A DNA stretch of 64,000 bases from Hyphomicrobiales bacterium (GCA_900472675.1 UCJA01000010.1:1-64000), one strand, 5' to 3'; shown: positions 52,357-62,471, counted from the stretch's first letter. Notes: generated by a model from the letters alone, not told the origin. A program made the numbers and translations.

Positions 52357-55110
52357 TCACCTCGCCTGCTTCTTGAGGAAGAATGCGCTGACCAGAAGCA
52401 GCAGAGGTCCCGCCACCAAAAGCGGCAGGAGCGAAGCCTGGAGATCGTCAAGCGCCAGGCCCTTCGAGAAGGTACCGCGCGAGATGATGTTGAAATAGGT
52501 GGTGGGGAAGATCTCGCCGACCACGGCACCCAGCCCCTGGAGCGAGGACACGGGATCGATCATGCCGGAAAACTGGACCGCCGGGATGATGGTCATCAAC
52601 GTGGTGCCGAAGATGGCGGCGATCTGGCTGGACATGAAGGTGGAGACCAGCAGGCCGAAAGCGGTCGAGAAGAAGACATACAGAAGGGCCGCCACGGTGA
52701 ATGCAACAAGACTGCCGGTGAAGGGCACCTGGAACACGAAGACTGCGAACAGCCAGAGCAGTGCAGCGTTGGCCATGCCGATCGCGAGATAGGGGAGCTG
52801 CTTTCCCAGCAGGAATTCCAGCCGCGTCACGGGCGTGACGTAGAGATTGACGATCGACCCCAGCTCCTTTTCCCGCACGACAGACAGGGCGGTAAGCATG
52901 GAGGGGATGAGAAGCAGTAGCAGCGGTATGACCGCCGGGACCATCGCCACAAGGCTTTCGATACCGGGATTGTAGCGGAAGCGGGTCTCCACCGTAAACT
53001 GGCCGGATGCTGCCTTGCCGTAGATCTCCTGCGCCTTGCGGCCAAGCCAGGCCTTGTGCATGCCCTGCACATATCCCCTGATCGTTTCCGCATGTTGCGG
53101 CATTGCTCCGTCGATCCAGGCGCCGATAGCGACATCGCGGCCGCGAGCCACGTTCTGGGCGAACCCCGACGGAATCTCGACGGCGAGCTTGAGGGTGCCG
53201 TTGCGCATGCGCCGGTCGATATCCGCATAGTCTTCGAGCGGCGGGCGTTCGGTAAAATAGCGAGAGCCGGCAATGTCGGCCACATAGTCCCGGCTGGTCA
53301 CCGTGTCGTCCCGGTCCAGCACGGCGAAGGTGATGGCGTTGACGTCCATGTTGATGCCGTAGCCGATGACGAACATCAGGATGACGCTGCCAATCAGGGC
53401 AAGGGTTGCCCGGATGGGGTCGCGGCGGACTTCCAGTGCTTCGCGGGCGCTGTAGCTCAGCAGGCGTCGCAGGTCGAAACCCGGGCGGGGCTTGATCGCG
53501 GCGAAGGTCTCAGCCGATTCCGTTGTCTGCGCCGCTTTGTCCGGCGCCATCTGGGTCTGCCCGGTGGGGCCGATCGCATCCTCCAGATACCCGATGAATG
53601 CCGCTTCCAGCGTTTCGGCGCCGCGGCTCTCGCGGATGGCGTCCGGCGTGTCGCTGACCAGGACGTGCCCGGCATGCATGAGCGAGACCCGGTCGCAGCG
53701 CTCCGCCTCGTTCATGAAATGGGTGGAGATGAAGATGGTGACGCCGTCCTGGCGCGACAGGGCGATCAGCTCCGTCCAGAGCTGGTCGCGGGCAATGGGA
53801 TCGACGCCGGAGGTCGGCTCGTCGAGGATCAGCATCTCCGGCCCATGCACAAGGGCCACGGCCAGCGACAGCCGCTGCCGGATGCCAAGCGGGAGTGAGT
53901 CCGGAAGCGCGTCCATCAGCTCGAGCAGCTGGAAGCGGCGCGCCATGTCCTCGATCCGGCCCGGAATGTCGGCGTTCGGAATGCGGAAGAGCTGCGCATG
54001 CAGCACAAGGTTCTGCCGCACGGTGAGCTCGTTGTAGAGCGAAAAGGACTGCGACATGTAGCCCACGCGCCGGCGGACCTCGAGGTCATGCGGATCGACG
54101 GTCCTGCCAAACAGCTTGGCCTCACCTTCGCTTGGCTGGAGAAGCCCGGTCAGCATCTTCATGGTCGTCGATTTGCCGCAGCCATTGGAGCCGAGAAAGC
54201 CGAAGATTTCGCCGCGGCGGATCTTGAAGCTGGCATGGTCGACCGCGGTGAAATCGCCAAAGCGCATGGTGAGGTTTTCAGCTTCGATTGCAAAGCCGTC
54301 CGTCTGCGCCAAAGGCGGGAGATGCTCCACGCGGTGATGGGCCGCACGCCTTTGCTCCGGAAGAAGAGCGATGAAGGCGTCGTCCAGGGTCGTCGTTTCA
54401 GTCTGTGCAAGGATTTCGGCGGGGGATCCGGTTGCAAGCAGCCTGCCGGCATCCATGGCAGCCAGCCAGTCGAAACGCGCCGCCTCTTCCATGTAAGCGG
54501 TGGCGACCACGACTGTCATGTTCGGCCGCTCGCGCTGGATATCGCCGATCAGGTCCCAGAACTGTCGCCGGGACAGGGGATCGACGCCGGTTGTCGGCTC
54601 GTCGAGGATCAGCAGGTCGGGATCGTGGATCAGGGCGCAGCAGAGCCCGAGCTTCTGCTTCATGCCGCCGGAAAGCTTGCCCGCAGGTCGGTCGGCAAAA
54701 GGCAGCAGGCCGGTCCGGGTCAGGAGCGTACGGATGCGGCTTGTCCGCTCCGCCCGCGACTGTCCGAACAGCCCGCCGAAGAAATCGACGTTTTCGGAGA
54801 CCGACAGCGTTGGATAAAGGTTCCGGCCGAGACCCTGGGGCATGTAGGCGATGGACGGGCAGACGCGGCGGCGGTGGGCGCTTGCCCGCATGTCGCCATC
54901 AAGGACGGTCACTTCGCCTTTCTGGATGCGGCGGGCTCCGGCGATTAGTGACAGGAGCGACGACTTTCCTACCCCGTCGGGACCGATGAAGCCGATCATG
55001 CGGCCGCGCGGGATGTCGAGCGTGATGTCATCGAGGGCAGTCTGCTTGCCATAGGCGTGCGAGACTGCCTTCAACCGCGCCACGGGCGTTGTCCTCGGTG
55101 AAAGGTCCAT
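52357..55110 (-). CDS. rbbA: RbbA-type ABC transporter: two ATPase domains fused to a permease
   Basis: The protein is 917 residues long. ATPase 1 (about 10-230) has Walker [10 protein letters not shown], signature [10 protein letters not shown] and Walker B LLILDEP but ATAYMEEA in place of the switch histidine. ATPase 2 (about 275-500) has Walker [10 protein letters not shown], a degenerate signature ([10 protein letters not shown]) and the histidine in STHFMNEAE. An ABC-2 permease domain with six helices fills 540-917. This is the RbbA/YhiH architecture. ATG 55110 is chosen because GAGGGG lies upstream and it follows the HlyD stop by 14 bases. Confidence 0.9.
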   Translation of the reverse strand: MDLSPRTTPVARLKAVSHAYGKQTALDDITLDIPRGRMIGFIGPDGVGKSSLLSLIAGARRIQKGEVTVLDGDMRASAHRRRVCPSIAYMPQGLGRNLYPTLSVSENVDFFGGLFGQSRAERTSRIRTLLTRTGLLPFADRPAGKLSGGMKQKLGLCCALIHDPDLLILDEPTTGVDPLSRRQFWDLIGDIQRERPNMTVVVATAYMEEAARFDWLAAMDAGRLLATGSPAEILAQTETTTLDDAFIALLPEQRRAAHHRVEHLPPLAQTDGFAIEAENLTMRFGDFTAVDHASFKIRRGEIFGFLGSNGCGKSTTMKMLTGLLQPSEGEAKLFGRTVDPHDLEVRRRVGYMSQSFSLYNELTVRQNLVLHAQLFRIPNADIPGRIEDMARRFQLLELMDALPDSLPLGIRQRLSLAVALVHGPEMLILDEPTSGVDPIARDQLWTELIALSRQDGVTIFISTHFMNEAERCDRVSLMHAGHVLVSDTPDAIRESRGAETLEAAFIGYLEDAIGPTGQTQMAPDKAAQTTESAETFAAIKPRPGFDLRRLLSYSAREALEVRRDPIRATLALIGSVILMFVIGYGINMDVNAITFAVLDRDDTVTSRDYVADIAGSRYFTERPPLEDYADIDRRMRNGTLKLAVEIPSGFAQNVARGRDVAIGAWIDGAMPQHAETIRGYVQGMHKAWLGRKAQEIYGKAASGQFTVETRFRYNPGIESLVAMVPAVIPLLLLLIPSMLTALSVVREKELGSIVNLYVTPVTRLEFLLGKQLPYLAIGMANAALLWLFAVFVFQVPFTGSLVAFTVAALLYVFFSTAFGLLVSTFMSSQIAAIFGTTLMTIIPAVQFSGMIDPVSSLQGLGAVVGEIFPTTYFNIISRGTFSKGLALDDLQASLLPLLVAGPLLLLVSAFFLKKQAR

Positions 55111-55124
55111 CGGGGTCGCACCCC

Positions 55125-56195
55125 TCACGGAACAATGGGTTGCGAAAGGGATGCCGGCCACGGAGCAGCGGGATCGGTCCTCACATAGGCCCGCCCGGGT
55201 AGGCCTGTCTTGACCTGCGCGATATGTTTCTGCAGCAGCTCCTTGGGCACCTGCGCCTTCAGCCGGAACATCAGCTTTTCACGCTCCTCGTCTGTTTCCA
55301 CCGTTTTCGGGGTGAACTGGGCGACGTCGGAGACAAAAGAGATGCGGGCGGGAATGACGTATTGCGGGGCCGCATCCAGCACGATGCGGGCCTCGCTGCC
55401 GATCGCCGTGCGACCAGCCTCGGCCGTCGGCAGGAAGAAGGTCATGTAGACGTCCCCCACATCAAGCATGTTGAGCACCCGGCCGCCGGCAGACACCACC
55501 TCTCCCGGCTGGGCGACGAGATACTGGATCCGGCCGCTTCTGGGCGCCTTGAGTTCGCAGTCCCGCAGGTCCACGTCTATCCGGGCAACGGTTGCCAGCG
55601 CCGCATCCACTGCGGCCTCCGCATCGACCACCTGCGCCCGCGCGGCCGAGATTCCGGCCTCCGTTGCAGCAAGGTTTGCCCTAGCGGCGCCAAGCGTTGC
55701 CGCAGCGCCATCCACATGCGCCCGATCGTCGTCCAGCGTCTGCTCGGACACGGACCCGCTGGTGGACAATTGAACGCTTCGGGCCAGGCGCTTCTGTGCC
55801 GATTGAAGCTGGACGTTGTTCTGCGCGACAGTGGCGGTTGCCGCCTCCTTCTCCGCCTCGCGCTGGTTCACGAAGCTGCGGGCGGTCTCGATGCCGACAC
55901 GGGCGCGGGCAAGCTGCGCTTCCGACTCGCGCTTCTGGGCACTCAGCTGTTCGATATCCATCCGGGCAAGAACCTGCCCCGCCTGCACGAAATCGCCTTC
56001 GCTGACCAGCACGTCGGAGAGACGTCCCGCCGTGCGAGCGGCGATATCGATCTCGACGGCTTCGATCCGGCCGTTGCCGCTGGAGATGCCGAGCATGGCG
56101 CTAGCTGCCAGCCGCGTCTGTTCATATTGCCAGGCGAAATAGCCGACGACTGCGGCGGCAACCAAGGCAAGAGCGATTTTCAAAGAAAGGTTCAA
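55125..56195 (-). CDS. HlyD-family periplasmic adaptor protein
   Basis: The protein is 356 residues long. One N-terminal membrane anchor (about 5-23) is followed by a lipoyl-like half ([21 protein letters not shown]), a long coiled coil (about 85-210, rich in Ala, Glu and Gln) and a beta-barrel domain (about 225-320). It matches the YhiI-type adaptor that goes with RbbA and YhhJ. It would link the inner-membrane exporter to an outer-membrane channel; no such channel gene is nearby. It is first in the operon and is divergent from the stress protein gene. Confidence 0.9.
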   Translation of the reverse strand: MNLSLKIALALVAAAVVGYFAWQYEQTRLAASAMLGISSGNGRIEAVEIDIAARTAGRLSDVLVSEGDFVQAGQVLARMDIEQLSAQKRESEAQLARARVGIETARSFVNQREAEKEAATATVAQNNVQLQSAQKRLARSVQLSTSGSVSEQTLDDDRAHVDGAAATLGAARANLAATEAGISAARAQVVDAEAAVDAALATVARIDVDLRDCELKAPRSGRIQYLVAQPGEVVSAGGRVLNMLDVGDVYMTFFLPTAEAGRTAIGSEARIVLDAAPQYVIPARISFVSDVAQFTPKTVETDEEREKLMFRLKAQVPKELLQKHIAQVKTGLPGRAYVRTDPAAPWPASLSQPIVP

Positions 56196-56255
56196 GTCCG
56201 GTTCCTCTGGTCCGCAGGATCCTGTCCCTCATCGACCGCTTCCGCGGGCAAAACC

Positions 56256-56304
56256 TTGATGGAAATCAAACCGCAGCTGCCCGGCAGCGATTGACAAAGA
56301 TCAT
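56256..56304. promoter_or_regulatory. Fnr/FixK boxes between the efflux operon and the stress protein gene
   Basis: TTGAT-GGAA-ATCAA (56256-56269) is a perfect match to the palindromic Fnr/FixK consensus. A second near-match, TTGAC-AAAG-ATCAT, lies at 56291-56304. Both are between divergent genes that start at 56195 and 56382, so either or both may respond to low oxygen. Confidence 0.7.
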
Positions 56305-56381
56305 CGCCCGCCGGCCCCCCCTCGCTAGGCTGATCTCACCGGGCACCAAAAGCCCAAGGACAGCCAGGAGAGGAACATTCC

Positions 56382-57212
56382 ATGTCTTTCAAAACCGTTC
56401 TCGCGGTCATCGGCGCCGCCGGTGCGACCGCCGATCTGGACCAGGCCATCGCAGTGGCATCCGAACTCGACGCCCATCTGTCGGTCCTGATCCTTGGCGT
56501 TGCCCTTCCGCCGATGGCGGCCGACTATCCGGTCGCGACGGCCTGGCTTGACCAGAGGCAGGAAGACCTCAATGCGCTTGCCGCCATCCGCACCGATGCG
56601 GAAGACAACTGCCGCCGCAGCGGCATTCCCTACGACGTCGATCACATCTATGATGATCGTTTCATCCTCGAAAGCAATGTGTCGACGCGGGCGATCTATG
56701 CGGATGTGGTCGTGGCCGGCGCTGGCCTTCGCGGCGATTCCGGCCTGCGGAAGCTCGTGATCGGCGGCTCTGCCTTCGATGCGCGCACGCCTCTCCTGCT
56801 GGTGAACAAGACAGGCAAGGCTAGCCTGAAGCCACGCAATGTGCTGCTGGCTTGGAATTCCCGGGCGGAGGCGGCAAGTGCTGCCAAGGCAGGAATGGAG
56901 CTTCTGGCCGGCGCCGATACGGTGCGTGTGGTGCTGGTCGATCCGGACGCATCCTACGGCCGCAATGGTGGCGAGCCGGGCGCCGACATCGCCGCCTTCT
57001 TGGATCGCCACGGTGTCAACGTGGTGGTGGAACAGGTGGCGAGCTGCGAAAGACGCACCGAGGATGTGCTGCGCCAGCATGCATCGGAAACCGGCTGTGA
57101 CATGATCGTCATGGGCGCTTACGGCCATTCGCGGCTGCGCGAGCGGATCTTCGGCGGCGTGACCGCCTCCATTCTGCAGGAGTGCAGCGTGCCGGTCTTC
57201 CTCGCCCGCTGA
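56382..57212 (+). CDS. Universal stress protein, two Usp domains
   Basis: The protein is 276 residues long and contains two Usp folds (about 1-145 and 150-276). The second keeps the nucleotide-binding type motif near its end (GAYGHSRLRERIFGG), and the first is more diverged. AGGAGAGGAA lies upstream. In rhizobia and other alphaproteobacteria such proteins are frequent members of Fnr/FixK regulons, which fits the perfect box about 113 bases upstream. A strong terminator follows. Confidence 0.9.
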   Translation: MSFKTVLAVIGAAGATADLDQAIAVASELDAHLSVLILGVALPPMAADYPVATAWLDQRQEDLNALAAIRTDAEDNCRRSGIPYDVDHIYDDRFILESNVSTRAIYADVVVAGAGLRGDSGLRKLVIGGSAFDARTPLLLVNKTGKASLKPRNVLLAWNSRAEAASAAKAGMELLAGADTVRVVLVDPDASYGRNGGEPGADIAAFLDRHGVNVVVEQVASCERRTEDVLRQHASETGCDMIVMGAYGHSRLRERIFGGVTASILQECSVPVFLAR

Positions 57213-57246
57213 ACGGCAACGGCATGCCGAAGGAACGATAGGAAAG

Positions 57247-57279
57247 AGCGCCCGTCCTGATCAGGACGGGGCGCTTTTT
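57247..57279. terminator. Terminator between the stress protein and P-type ATPase genes
   Basis: AGCGCCCGTCCTG and its inverted copy around 57261-57275 form a long stem with one bulged G, followed by TTTTT on the plus strand. The two genes converge here. Confidence 0.8.
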
Positions 57280-57293
57280 CGTGGGTGGGGCAG

Positions 57294-59162
57294 TCAGGAC
57301 TGCGGCGCCGCCGCCGACGCCGACGGGGCTGCAAGTCTCGGGGTGATCCGCAGGGCCCTCAGTGCATTGAGGATGACCGCCACATCGATCGCCTCCTGCA
57401 GGAAGGCGCCTTGGATAGGCGTCAGGTAGCCGGCGGCGGCCACGATCATGCCGGCGACCGAAAGTCCGATGCCGGCAAAGACGCTCTGCAGCGCAATGCG
57501 CCGGCACCCCCTGGCGATCTCCATCCCCTCCAGGACACGGTCCAGCCGCTCCACCAGCAGCACCGCATCTGCCGCTTCCGCAGCGCCGGCCGAACCGTGC
57601 ACGCCCATGGCAAGGCCGATATCGGCTGCGGCCAGGGCCGGAGCGTCGTTGATCCCGTCGCCGATCATCATCACCGGACCGTCCCGCTTTTCAGCCTGCA
57701 CGATCGCGATCTTCTGCTCCGGCGACAATCCGGCCTCGATCCGATCGAACGGCAGCTTGCCTGCCACATGGCGGGCGACCTCCGGGCTGTCGCCGGAGGC
57801 AAGGATGAGCCGCTTCACGCCCACTTTGCGGAAGCCATTGAGCGTATGCGCGACGCCCTCGCGCAGCCGGTCCGAAAACAGCAGCGTGCCGGCATACTGA
57901 TCGTCGACCGCCACGGCGGCCGCCATGGTTCCCGGCTCATGGGATTCGGGAATGGCTATGCCCAGCTTCGAGGCGATATAGCTGAGGCTCCCGATCGCGA
58001 CGTGCCGCCCGCCGACCTTGCCGACCACGCCCTCTCCCGGCTGTTCGATCACCTCGGTCGGCGGGGTGAGGACAATGTCCCTCTGCCTTGCCGCATCGAC
58101 CAGCGCCCTGGCGGCCGTGTGGCTGGAGGCCTGGTCCAGCGAGGCCACCAGTTGCAGCAGTTCGTTTTCCGGCAGCCGGGACTGAATGGCTGCAAGGGTC
58201 GGCTTGCCTTCGGTCAGCGTGCCGGTCTTGTCGAGCACCAGGGTCCGGATGTTTCCGAGCCCTTCCATCACTCTTGCACCCTTGACCAGCAGCCCGCGCT
58301 GGGCGCTGCGCGACATGCCGGCGGCCCAGGCGATCGGCACGGCAAGGATCAGCGGGCAGGGCGTGGCAATGACGAGGACAGCAACCGCCCGCCTGGGGTC
58401 GCCGGAGATGAGCCAGCCCAGTGCCGCGAGCCCAACCGTCACTAGCAGGAATAGCAGGGCGTAGCGGTCGGCAAGCCGGGCCATGGGTGCCTTGCTGCGC
58501 CGTGCCGTCTCGACCAGCCGGACAATGCCGGCATAGGTGCTTTCGGACGCCGGACGGGTGGCCTGCATCCGGAACAGGTCGCCCAGATTGCCGACGCCGC
58601 TCATGATCGGCGTGCCCTGGACACGTTTCACCGGAAGCGTCTCGCCGGTCAGCGCCGCCTCGTCGAGCACCGCCACCGCATCGAGGACGATGCCGTCGAC
58701 CGGCACCAGGTCACCCCGCCTCACGACGATGCGATCTCCCACGACGATCGTCTCGACGGCGACCTCCTCCAGGCGCCCGTCCAATTCCCGGGTTGCGGTG
58801 CGTGGCGTGCGCGACAGAAGAACGGTCATCTCCCGCTGGGCACGTCCCTCCGCGATGCTCTCCAGGTACTGGCCGCCGGCGTACATGAGCGCGACCACGC
58901 CCGCCGCCAGGGTTTCGCCAAAGAAGAGGGCGGATCCCATCGACAGGAGTGCGATGACGTCCAGGCCGAACTCGCCCTGGCGCAGGCTGGAACCGATCTG
59001 CATCGCGAGCACCAGCATGACCACAAGCGTCGGCAGGGCGATGGCGAACCCATAGAGGTCGGGAAAGCCGCCGTGCCAGGCGGCGAAGGCAATGGCGAGC
59101 CCGAGCGCCGGGGCTGCAACCAGCCACGGCCGGAGCGAACGCAGCAGACTGTCGAGTGTCAT
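57294..59162 (-). CDS. Heavy-metal-type P1B ATPase
   Basis: The protein is 622 residues long. It has about eight membrane segments, the TGET motif in AALTGETLPV, the membrane metal motif ATPCPLILA, the phosphorylated Asp in DKTGTLTEG and the hinge GDGINDAPAL. It lacks an N-terminal metal-binding HMA domain, and the family's HP pair is replaced by His-Thr (SSHTAARAL). The transported ion is not readable; TPC is not the CPC or SPC of copper or cobalt pumps. ATG 59162 follows GAGGGAGAG. A near Fnr/FixK site lies upstream at 59220-59233. Confidence 0.88.
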   Translation of the reverse strand: MTLDSLLRSLRPWLVAAPALGLAIAFAAWHGGFPDLYGFAIALPTLVVMLVLAMQIGSSLRQGEFGLDVIALLSMGSALFFGETLAAGVVALMYAGGQYLESIAEGRAQREMTVLLSRTPRTATRELDGRLEEVAVETIVVGDRIVVRRGDLVPVDGIVLDAVAVLDEAALTGETLPVKRVQGTPIMSGVGNLGDLFRMQATRPASESTYAGIVRLVETARRSKAPMARLADRYALLFLLVTVGLAALGWLISGDPRRAVAVLVIATPCPLILAVPIAWAAGMSRSAQRGLLVKGARVMEGLGNIRTLVLDKTGTLTEGKPTLAAIQSRLPENELLQLVASLDQASSHTAARALVDAARQRDIVLTPPTEVIEQPGEGVVGKVGGRHVAIGSLSYIASKLGIAIPESHEPGTMAAAVAVDDQYAGTLLFSDRLREGVAHTLNGFRKVGVKRLILASGDSPEVARHVAGKLPFDRIEAGLSPEQKIAIVQAEKRDGPVMMIGDGINDAPALAAADIGLAMGVHGSAGAAEAADAVLLVERLDRVLEGMEIARGCRRIALQSVFAGIGLSVAGMIVAAAGYLTPIQGAFLQEAIDVAVILNALRALRITPRLAAPSASAAAPQS

Positions 59163-59219
59163 GGAATTCTCTCCCTCGGGAATCGTGTCCGACACTGGGG
59201 GAGGCTGCGGCACATGTCG

Positions 59220-59233
59220 TTGACCTTTATCAG
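59220..59233 (-). promoter_or_regulatory. Near Fnr/FixK box upstream of the P1B ATPase
   Basis: TTGAC-CTTT-ATCAG differs from TTGAT-N4-ATCAA at two positions. It lies 58 bases before the ATPase start and 123 before the divergent dehydrogenase gene. Weight comes from the perfect box at the neighbouring stress gene. Confidence 0.4.
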
Positions 59234-59355
59234 CGGGCGGACATCACACCGCTGCATTCACTGGGGACTTTCTCCCGCTCCGTAAAAAAGCCAAAAGGAA
59301 AGCGATGGGTCGGGCCGTCCGGATCGTCCGGTTCGGCCTTCGAATGGAGTGAGAC

Positions 59356-60126
59356 ATGAGATTGAAAGACAAGGTTGCCCTGATCACCGGAGGCGCGCGC
59401 GGCATTGGGCTCGGGTTTGCGGAAGCCTTCGTCAAGGAAGGCGCCCGGGTCGTCATCGCCGATATCAACATAGAGCGCGCCAGCCAGGCGGCGGCCGGGA
59501 TCGGGCCGGCGGCCACGGCCATGAAGCTCGACGTCACCAATCTGGACGATATCGACCGGGTCGTTGCCGCCGTAGACCAGGACTTCGGCGGGATCGACAT
59601 CCTCGTCAACAATGCCGCCATCTTCGACATGGCGCCGATCAACGACATCACCGAAGAGAGCTATGCGCGCGTCTTCGACATCAACCTCAAGGGCCCGCTC
59701 TTCATGATGAAGGCTGTGTCCAACGTCATGATCGAGCGCGGTCGCGGTGGCAAGATCATCAACATGGCAAGCCAGGCCGGGCGCCGGGGCGAAGCGCTCG
59801 TCACGCTTTACTGCGCCTCCAAGGCCGCCATCATTTCCGCCACCCAGTCTGCAGCGCTGGCACTCGTGAAGCACGGCATCAACGTCAATGCGATCGCACC
59901 GGGCGTCGTCGATGGCGAACACTGGGACATGGTCGATGCGCATTTCGCGCAGTGGGAGGGCCTGAAGCCGGGCGAGAAGAAGGCCCAGGTGGCGAAGGTC
60001 GTGCCGATCGGCCGGTTCGCCACACCAGACGACATCAAGGGGCTGGCCGTCTTCCTTGCCTCGTCCGACAGCGACTATATCCTTGCCCAGACCTACAATG
60101 TCGATGGCGGCAACTGGATGAGCTGA
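59356..60126 (+). CDS. SmoS-like sorbitol (polyol) dehydrogenase, SDR family
   Basis: The protein is 256 residues long, the same length as SmoS of Rhodobacter. SDR motifs are TGGARGIG, NNAA, the serine in NMASQAG and YCASKAA. An Asp after the second strand (VVIADINIERA) favours NAD. The segment PGVVDGEHWDMVDAHFA is characteristic of the sorbitol dehydrogenase branch. No polyol transporter is beside it, so it may serve an importer elsewhere. The ATG follows GAGTGAGAC. Confidence 0.88.
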   Translation: MRLKDKVALITGGARGIGLGFAEAFVKEGARVVIADINIERASQAAAGIGPAATAMKLDVTNLDDIDRVVAAVDQDFGGIDILVNNAAIFDMAPINDITEESYARVFDINLKGPLFMMKAVSNVMIERGRGGKIINMASQAGRRGEALVTLYCASKAAIISATQSAALALVKHGINVNAIAPGVVDGEHWDMVDAHFAQWEGLKPGEKKAQVAKVVPIGRFATPDDIKGLAVFLASSDSDYILAQTYNVDGGNWMS

Positions 60127-60190
60127 GCCTTTTAGGCGTGGCGGTTCCGATCATCGGGATCGCCATGCTGGCCACGCCAGCAACCGGGGA

Positions 60191-61786
60191 TCAGTTTCCC
60201 GGCTTGCTGGACAGCTCCCATTGGTGGGGCACCGAGCCCACGAGCTCCTTCAGGTCCTTCGGGTTGACCGCGCCCGGCACTTCCTTGCGGTCGAACACGG
60301 CAGCAGTGGCGAAGGCCACCATGCGGCTGCCCGCAAATGCCATATTGTCCGGGTTCTGCGTCTGCAGGATATGCGGGCCGAGAAACACGGAAATGTCCTT
60401 CAGTCGCTTGGCCCGCTGGTATGTAGCAAACGACCCCTCCAGCCCCTCGACATAATCCCAGGTGCCCTTGACGATCTGCAGCGCGGGCCACTCGCCGACA
60501 TGGCCGAAAATGCCAGAGTCAGGATAATACGTGGTGTTGAAGTCGGTCCGGAGGGCCCCTTCCACCAGGTCATGTCCGGCGAGCCGGTAGCCGAGGCCGG
60601 CGGAACTTGGGCCATAGAGAATGGCGCCTTTGATATTGTCGAGGCCTCGCGCCGGCTTGCAGGGCTTTTCCGCAATATCGTAGTTGCAGTCTTCCACGAC
60701 GTTCTTGTGCATGAACCACTGCGTCGCGTAGGAGCCGCGGGAATAGCCGCCGACCACGATCGGAACCTGTCTGGCGGACTGCCCGTCGAGCAGGAATTTC
60801 GCGGCCGCTTCTCCCTCGCGGGTCGTGCCGTCCGGTCCGAGCAGGCGCAGGCCCTTGCCGCTGTCCAGCTGGTCGATCTCGCGGAACATGTCGTTGGCCT
60901 GTTCCGCGGTGTTGAAACCGTTGCGTCCGCCGGAGATGCCGTTGCCTCGGCGATCGGTAATCAGCACGTCGAAGCCTGCCGCGTTGAAGGCGCGCAGGAA
61001 GCCGCGCCAGTGCCGCATGCCGGGCTCTTCGCTCAGCTCGTCACTCTTTGCCGGCGTATAGGAGCCTGTCGCCTCGTCGACGGTGAAGGGGGGCGTGCGG
61101 GGATCGTCGATGGCGGTCAGTTCGCCACCGCCGCCATTGTTCATGATCACCAGCGCGCGCTTCGGCTTGCCCTCGCCATCCGCAATGCCTGTGCCCTTGA
61201 TGTACCAGCCGCGCAGCTTCATGTCGCCTTCCAGCTTGAGCATCCGGGTCTCGTAGCTGTCATGCGGAACGGTGAACTCGACGACATAGGTGGTCGGATC
61301 GCTCTCGGCGATGGCCTCGTGGTATTCGGGCTTGCCGAAGTAGGAAGGGCGGCGGATCTTGGAGAGGTCGACGCTGCCGTCCACGTCGATGAAGCCGTTA
61401 CGGTCCACCGTTGCGGTATCGCGTGGCTCATACTGGACGAAAGCCCGGGCGGCCGTCAGTGTCTTTTCCTGGCAGACGGGATCGGCCTTGCAGACCTGCC
61501 ATTTCTGCCGGATGCGGTCGTCGGAAAACTCGCCGATGTAGAAATCGTCGGGTGAGACGCCGCGCGGCAGCAGCTGGTTGGTCGGTGTGAAGGGCAAGCA
61601 GACGTCGCCGCTTTCCCAGGTCACGCGATAGCCCGGCAGTTCGGCGTTGCGATCGACGTTGACCCGCTGGCGGCATTCGGGAACGGGCGTGCCGGGATTG
61701 ACGATCGGCTTGCTGGCGTCATCCGCCAGGGCTCCGCTTGCTAAAAGCATCCCGGCAAGCAGCGGCGCATCATATCGTCTTCTCAT
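60191..61786 (-). CDS. Secreted alpha/beta hydrolase-like protein
   Basis: The protein is 531 residues long with a signal peptide (1-21, cleavage near ALA-DD). A nucleophile elbow GGYSRGSYATQ and the oxyanion-side segment MNNGGGGELTA point to an alpha/beta hydrolase; paired cysteines (VCKADPVC, CNYDIAEKPC) suggest disulfides. I recognise no precise family and the substrate is unknown. AGAGGAGCG precedes the ATG. It is convergent with the dehydrogenase gene. Confidence 0.78.
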   Translation of the reverse strand: MRRRYDAPLLAGMLLASGALADDASKPIVNPGTPVPECRQRVNVDRNAELPGYRVTWESGDVCLPFTPTNQLLPRGVSPDDFYIGEFSDDRIRQKWQVCKADPVCQEKTLTAARAFVQYEPRDTATVDRNGFIDVDGSVDLSKIRRPSYFGKPEYHEAIAESDPTTYVVEFTVPHDSYETRMLKLEGDMKLRGWYIKGTGIADGEGKPKRALVIMNNGGGGELTAIDDPRTPPFTVDEATGSYTPAKSDELSEEPGMRHWRGFLRAFNAAGFDVLITDRRGNGISGGRNGFNTAEQANDMFREIDQLDSGKGLRLLGPDGTTREGEAAAKFLLDGQSARQVPIVVGGYSRGSYATQWFMHKNVVEDCNYDIAEKPCKPARGLDNIKGAILYGPSSAGLGYRLAGHDLVEGALRTDFNTTYYPDSGIFGHVGEWPALQIVKGTWDYVEGLEGSFATYQRAKRLKDISVFLGPHILQTQNPDNMAFAGSRMVAFATAAVFDRKEVPGAVNPKDLKELVGSVPHQWELSSKPGN

Positions 61787-62016
61787 TGCGATCGCTCCTC
61801 TGCGGTTATCTTTGGCGATGGCTTATCCTCCTAGATAGATCCGGCGCAGTCGGCAACCAGTGCAAGCAAGACAATTAGCGCAGACATTGAATTGCCGCAT
61901 CCGCATCCTATCTAATATCCATACCCCTAACAGTGACAGTCCTCCTATGAGCTGACGCCTTTGCCGCGCTCATCCGGACCGTCCTTTGCAGACCGCATCA
62001 CGCGGAAAGGATCTCC

Positions 62017-62169
62017 TTGAACGACAAGCAAAATATTGGCGCCCGCCCAGTCACACAAGCCGTCGGCCGCCCCGTGCCGCCGCAGCCCGTGCCTTTAGAC
62101 TGGAAGCCGGATCCGTGTCTCCTGACGCGCCGGGAGATGAAGGCCCTGGTGGCCAAGGAACTTGGCTGA
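62017..62169 (+). CDS. Small protein with TTG start, 50 residues
   Basis: A TTG at 62017 opens a frame to TGA 62167-62169. GGAAAGGA lies six bases upstream. The product is proline rich in the middle (GRPVPPQPVPLDWKPDP) and ends in a helical basic segment (LTRREMKALVAKELG), which reads like real protein. Longer frames in this stretch are Arg-rich shadows. It lies 46 bases before another small gene in the same direction. The family is not known to me. Confidence 0.42.
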   Translation: MNDKQNIGARPVTQAVGRPVPPQPVPLDWKPDPCLLTRREMKALVAKELG

Positions 62170-62215
62170 GACGCCGCCCACGGTTGTCCCAGCAAACATG
62201 AGATAGGACATTCGC

Positions 62216-62410
62216 ATGGATGAACTTTATTCAATGACGGTCTCGGACGAACGGCTGGATGACTGCCGCGACGTCGTCGAGCCCGATCTCCAGGACCTGG
62301 TCCGCTCAGTAATAGCGTCCGGATTCTCTGCCGAGGAAGTGCTGATTGCGATCAGCGAACTGGTGTCGGAAGATTTCGCGGCAGTTGTGAAGGCGCCGAG
62401 CGTCCACTGA
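62216..62410 (+). CDS. Small acidic protein, 64 residues
   Basis: The product is acidic and helical (LDDCRDVVEPDLQDLVRS, AEEVLIAISELVSEDFAAVV). ATAGGA lies eight bases before the ATG. A strong hairpin terminator follows 24 bases after the stop, which supports transcription here. I do not recognise the family; it may share a transcript with the 50-residue ORF upstream. Confidence 0.6.
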   Translation: MDELYSMTVSDERLDDCRDVVEPDLQDLVRSVIASGFSAEEVLIAISELVSEDFAAVVKAPSVH

Positions 62411-62434
62411 ACCAAGCCATCAGGCTTTGATGCC

Positions 62435-62471
62435 AAAAGGGTGCCATCGTGAAGACGATGGCGCCCTTTTT
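62435..62471. terminator. Bidirectional terminator
   Basis: AAAAGGGTGCCATCG (62435-62449) pairs with CGATGGCGCCCTTTTT (62456-62471), with T runs on both strands. It separates the small gene from the convergent M32 peptidase gene and overlaps the latter's stop. Confidence 0.85.
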
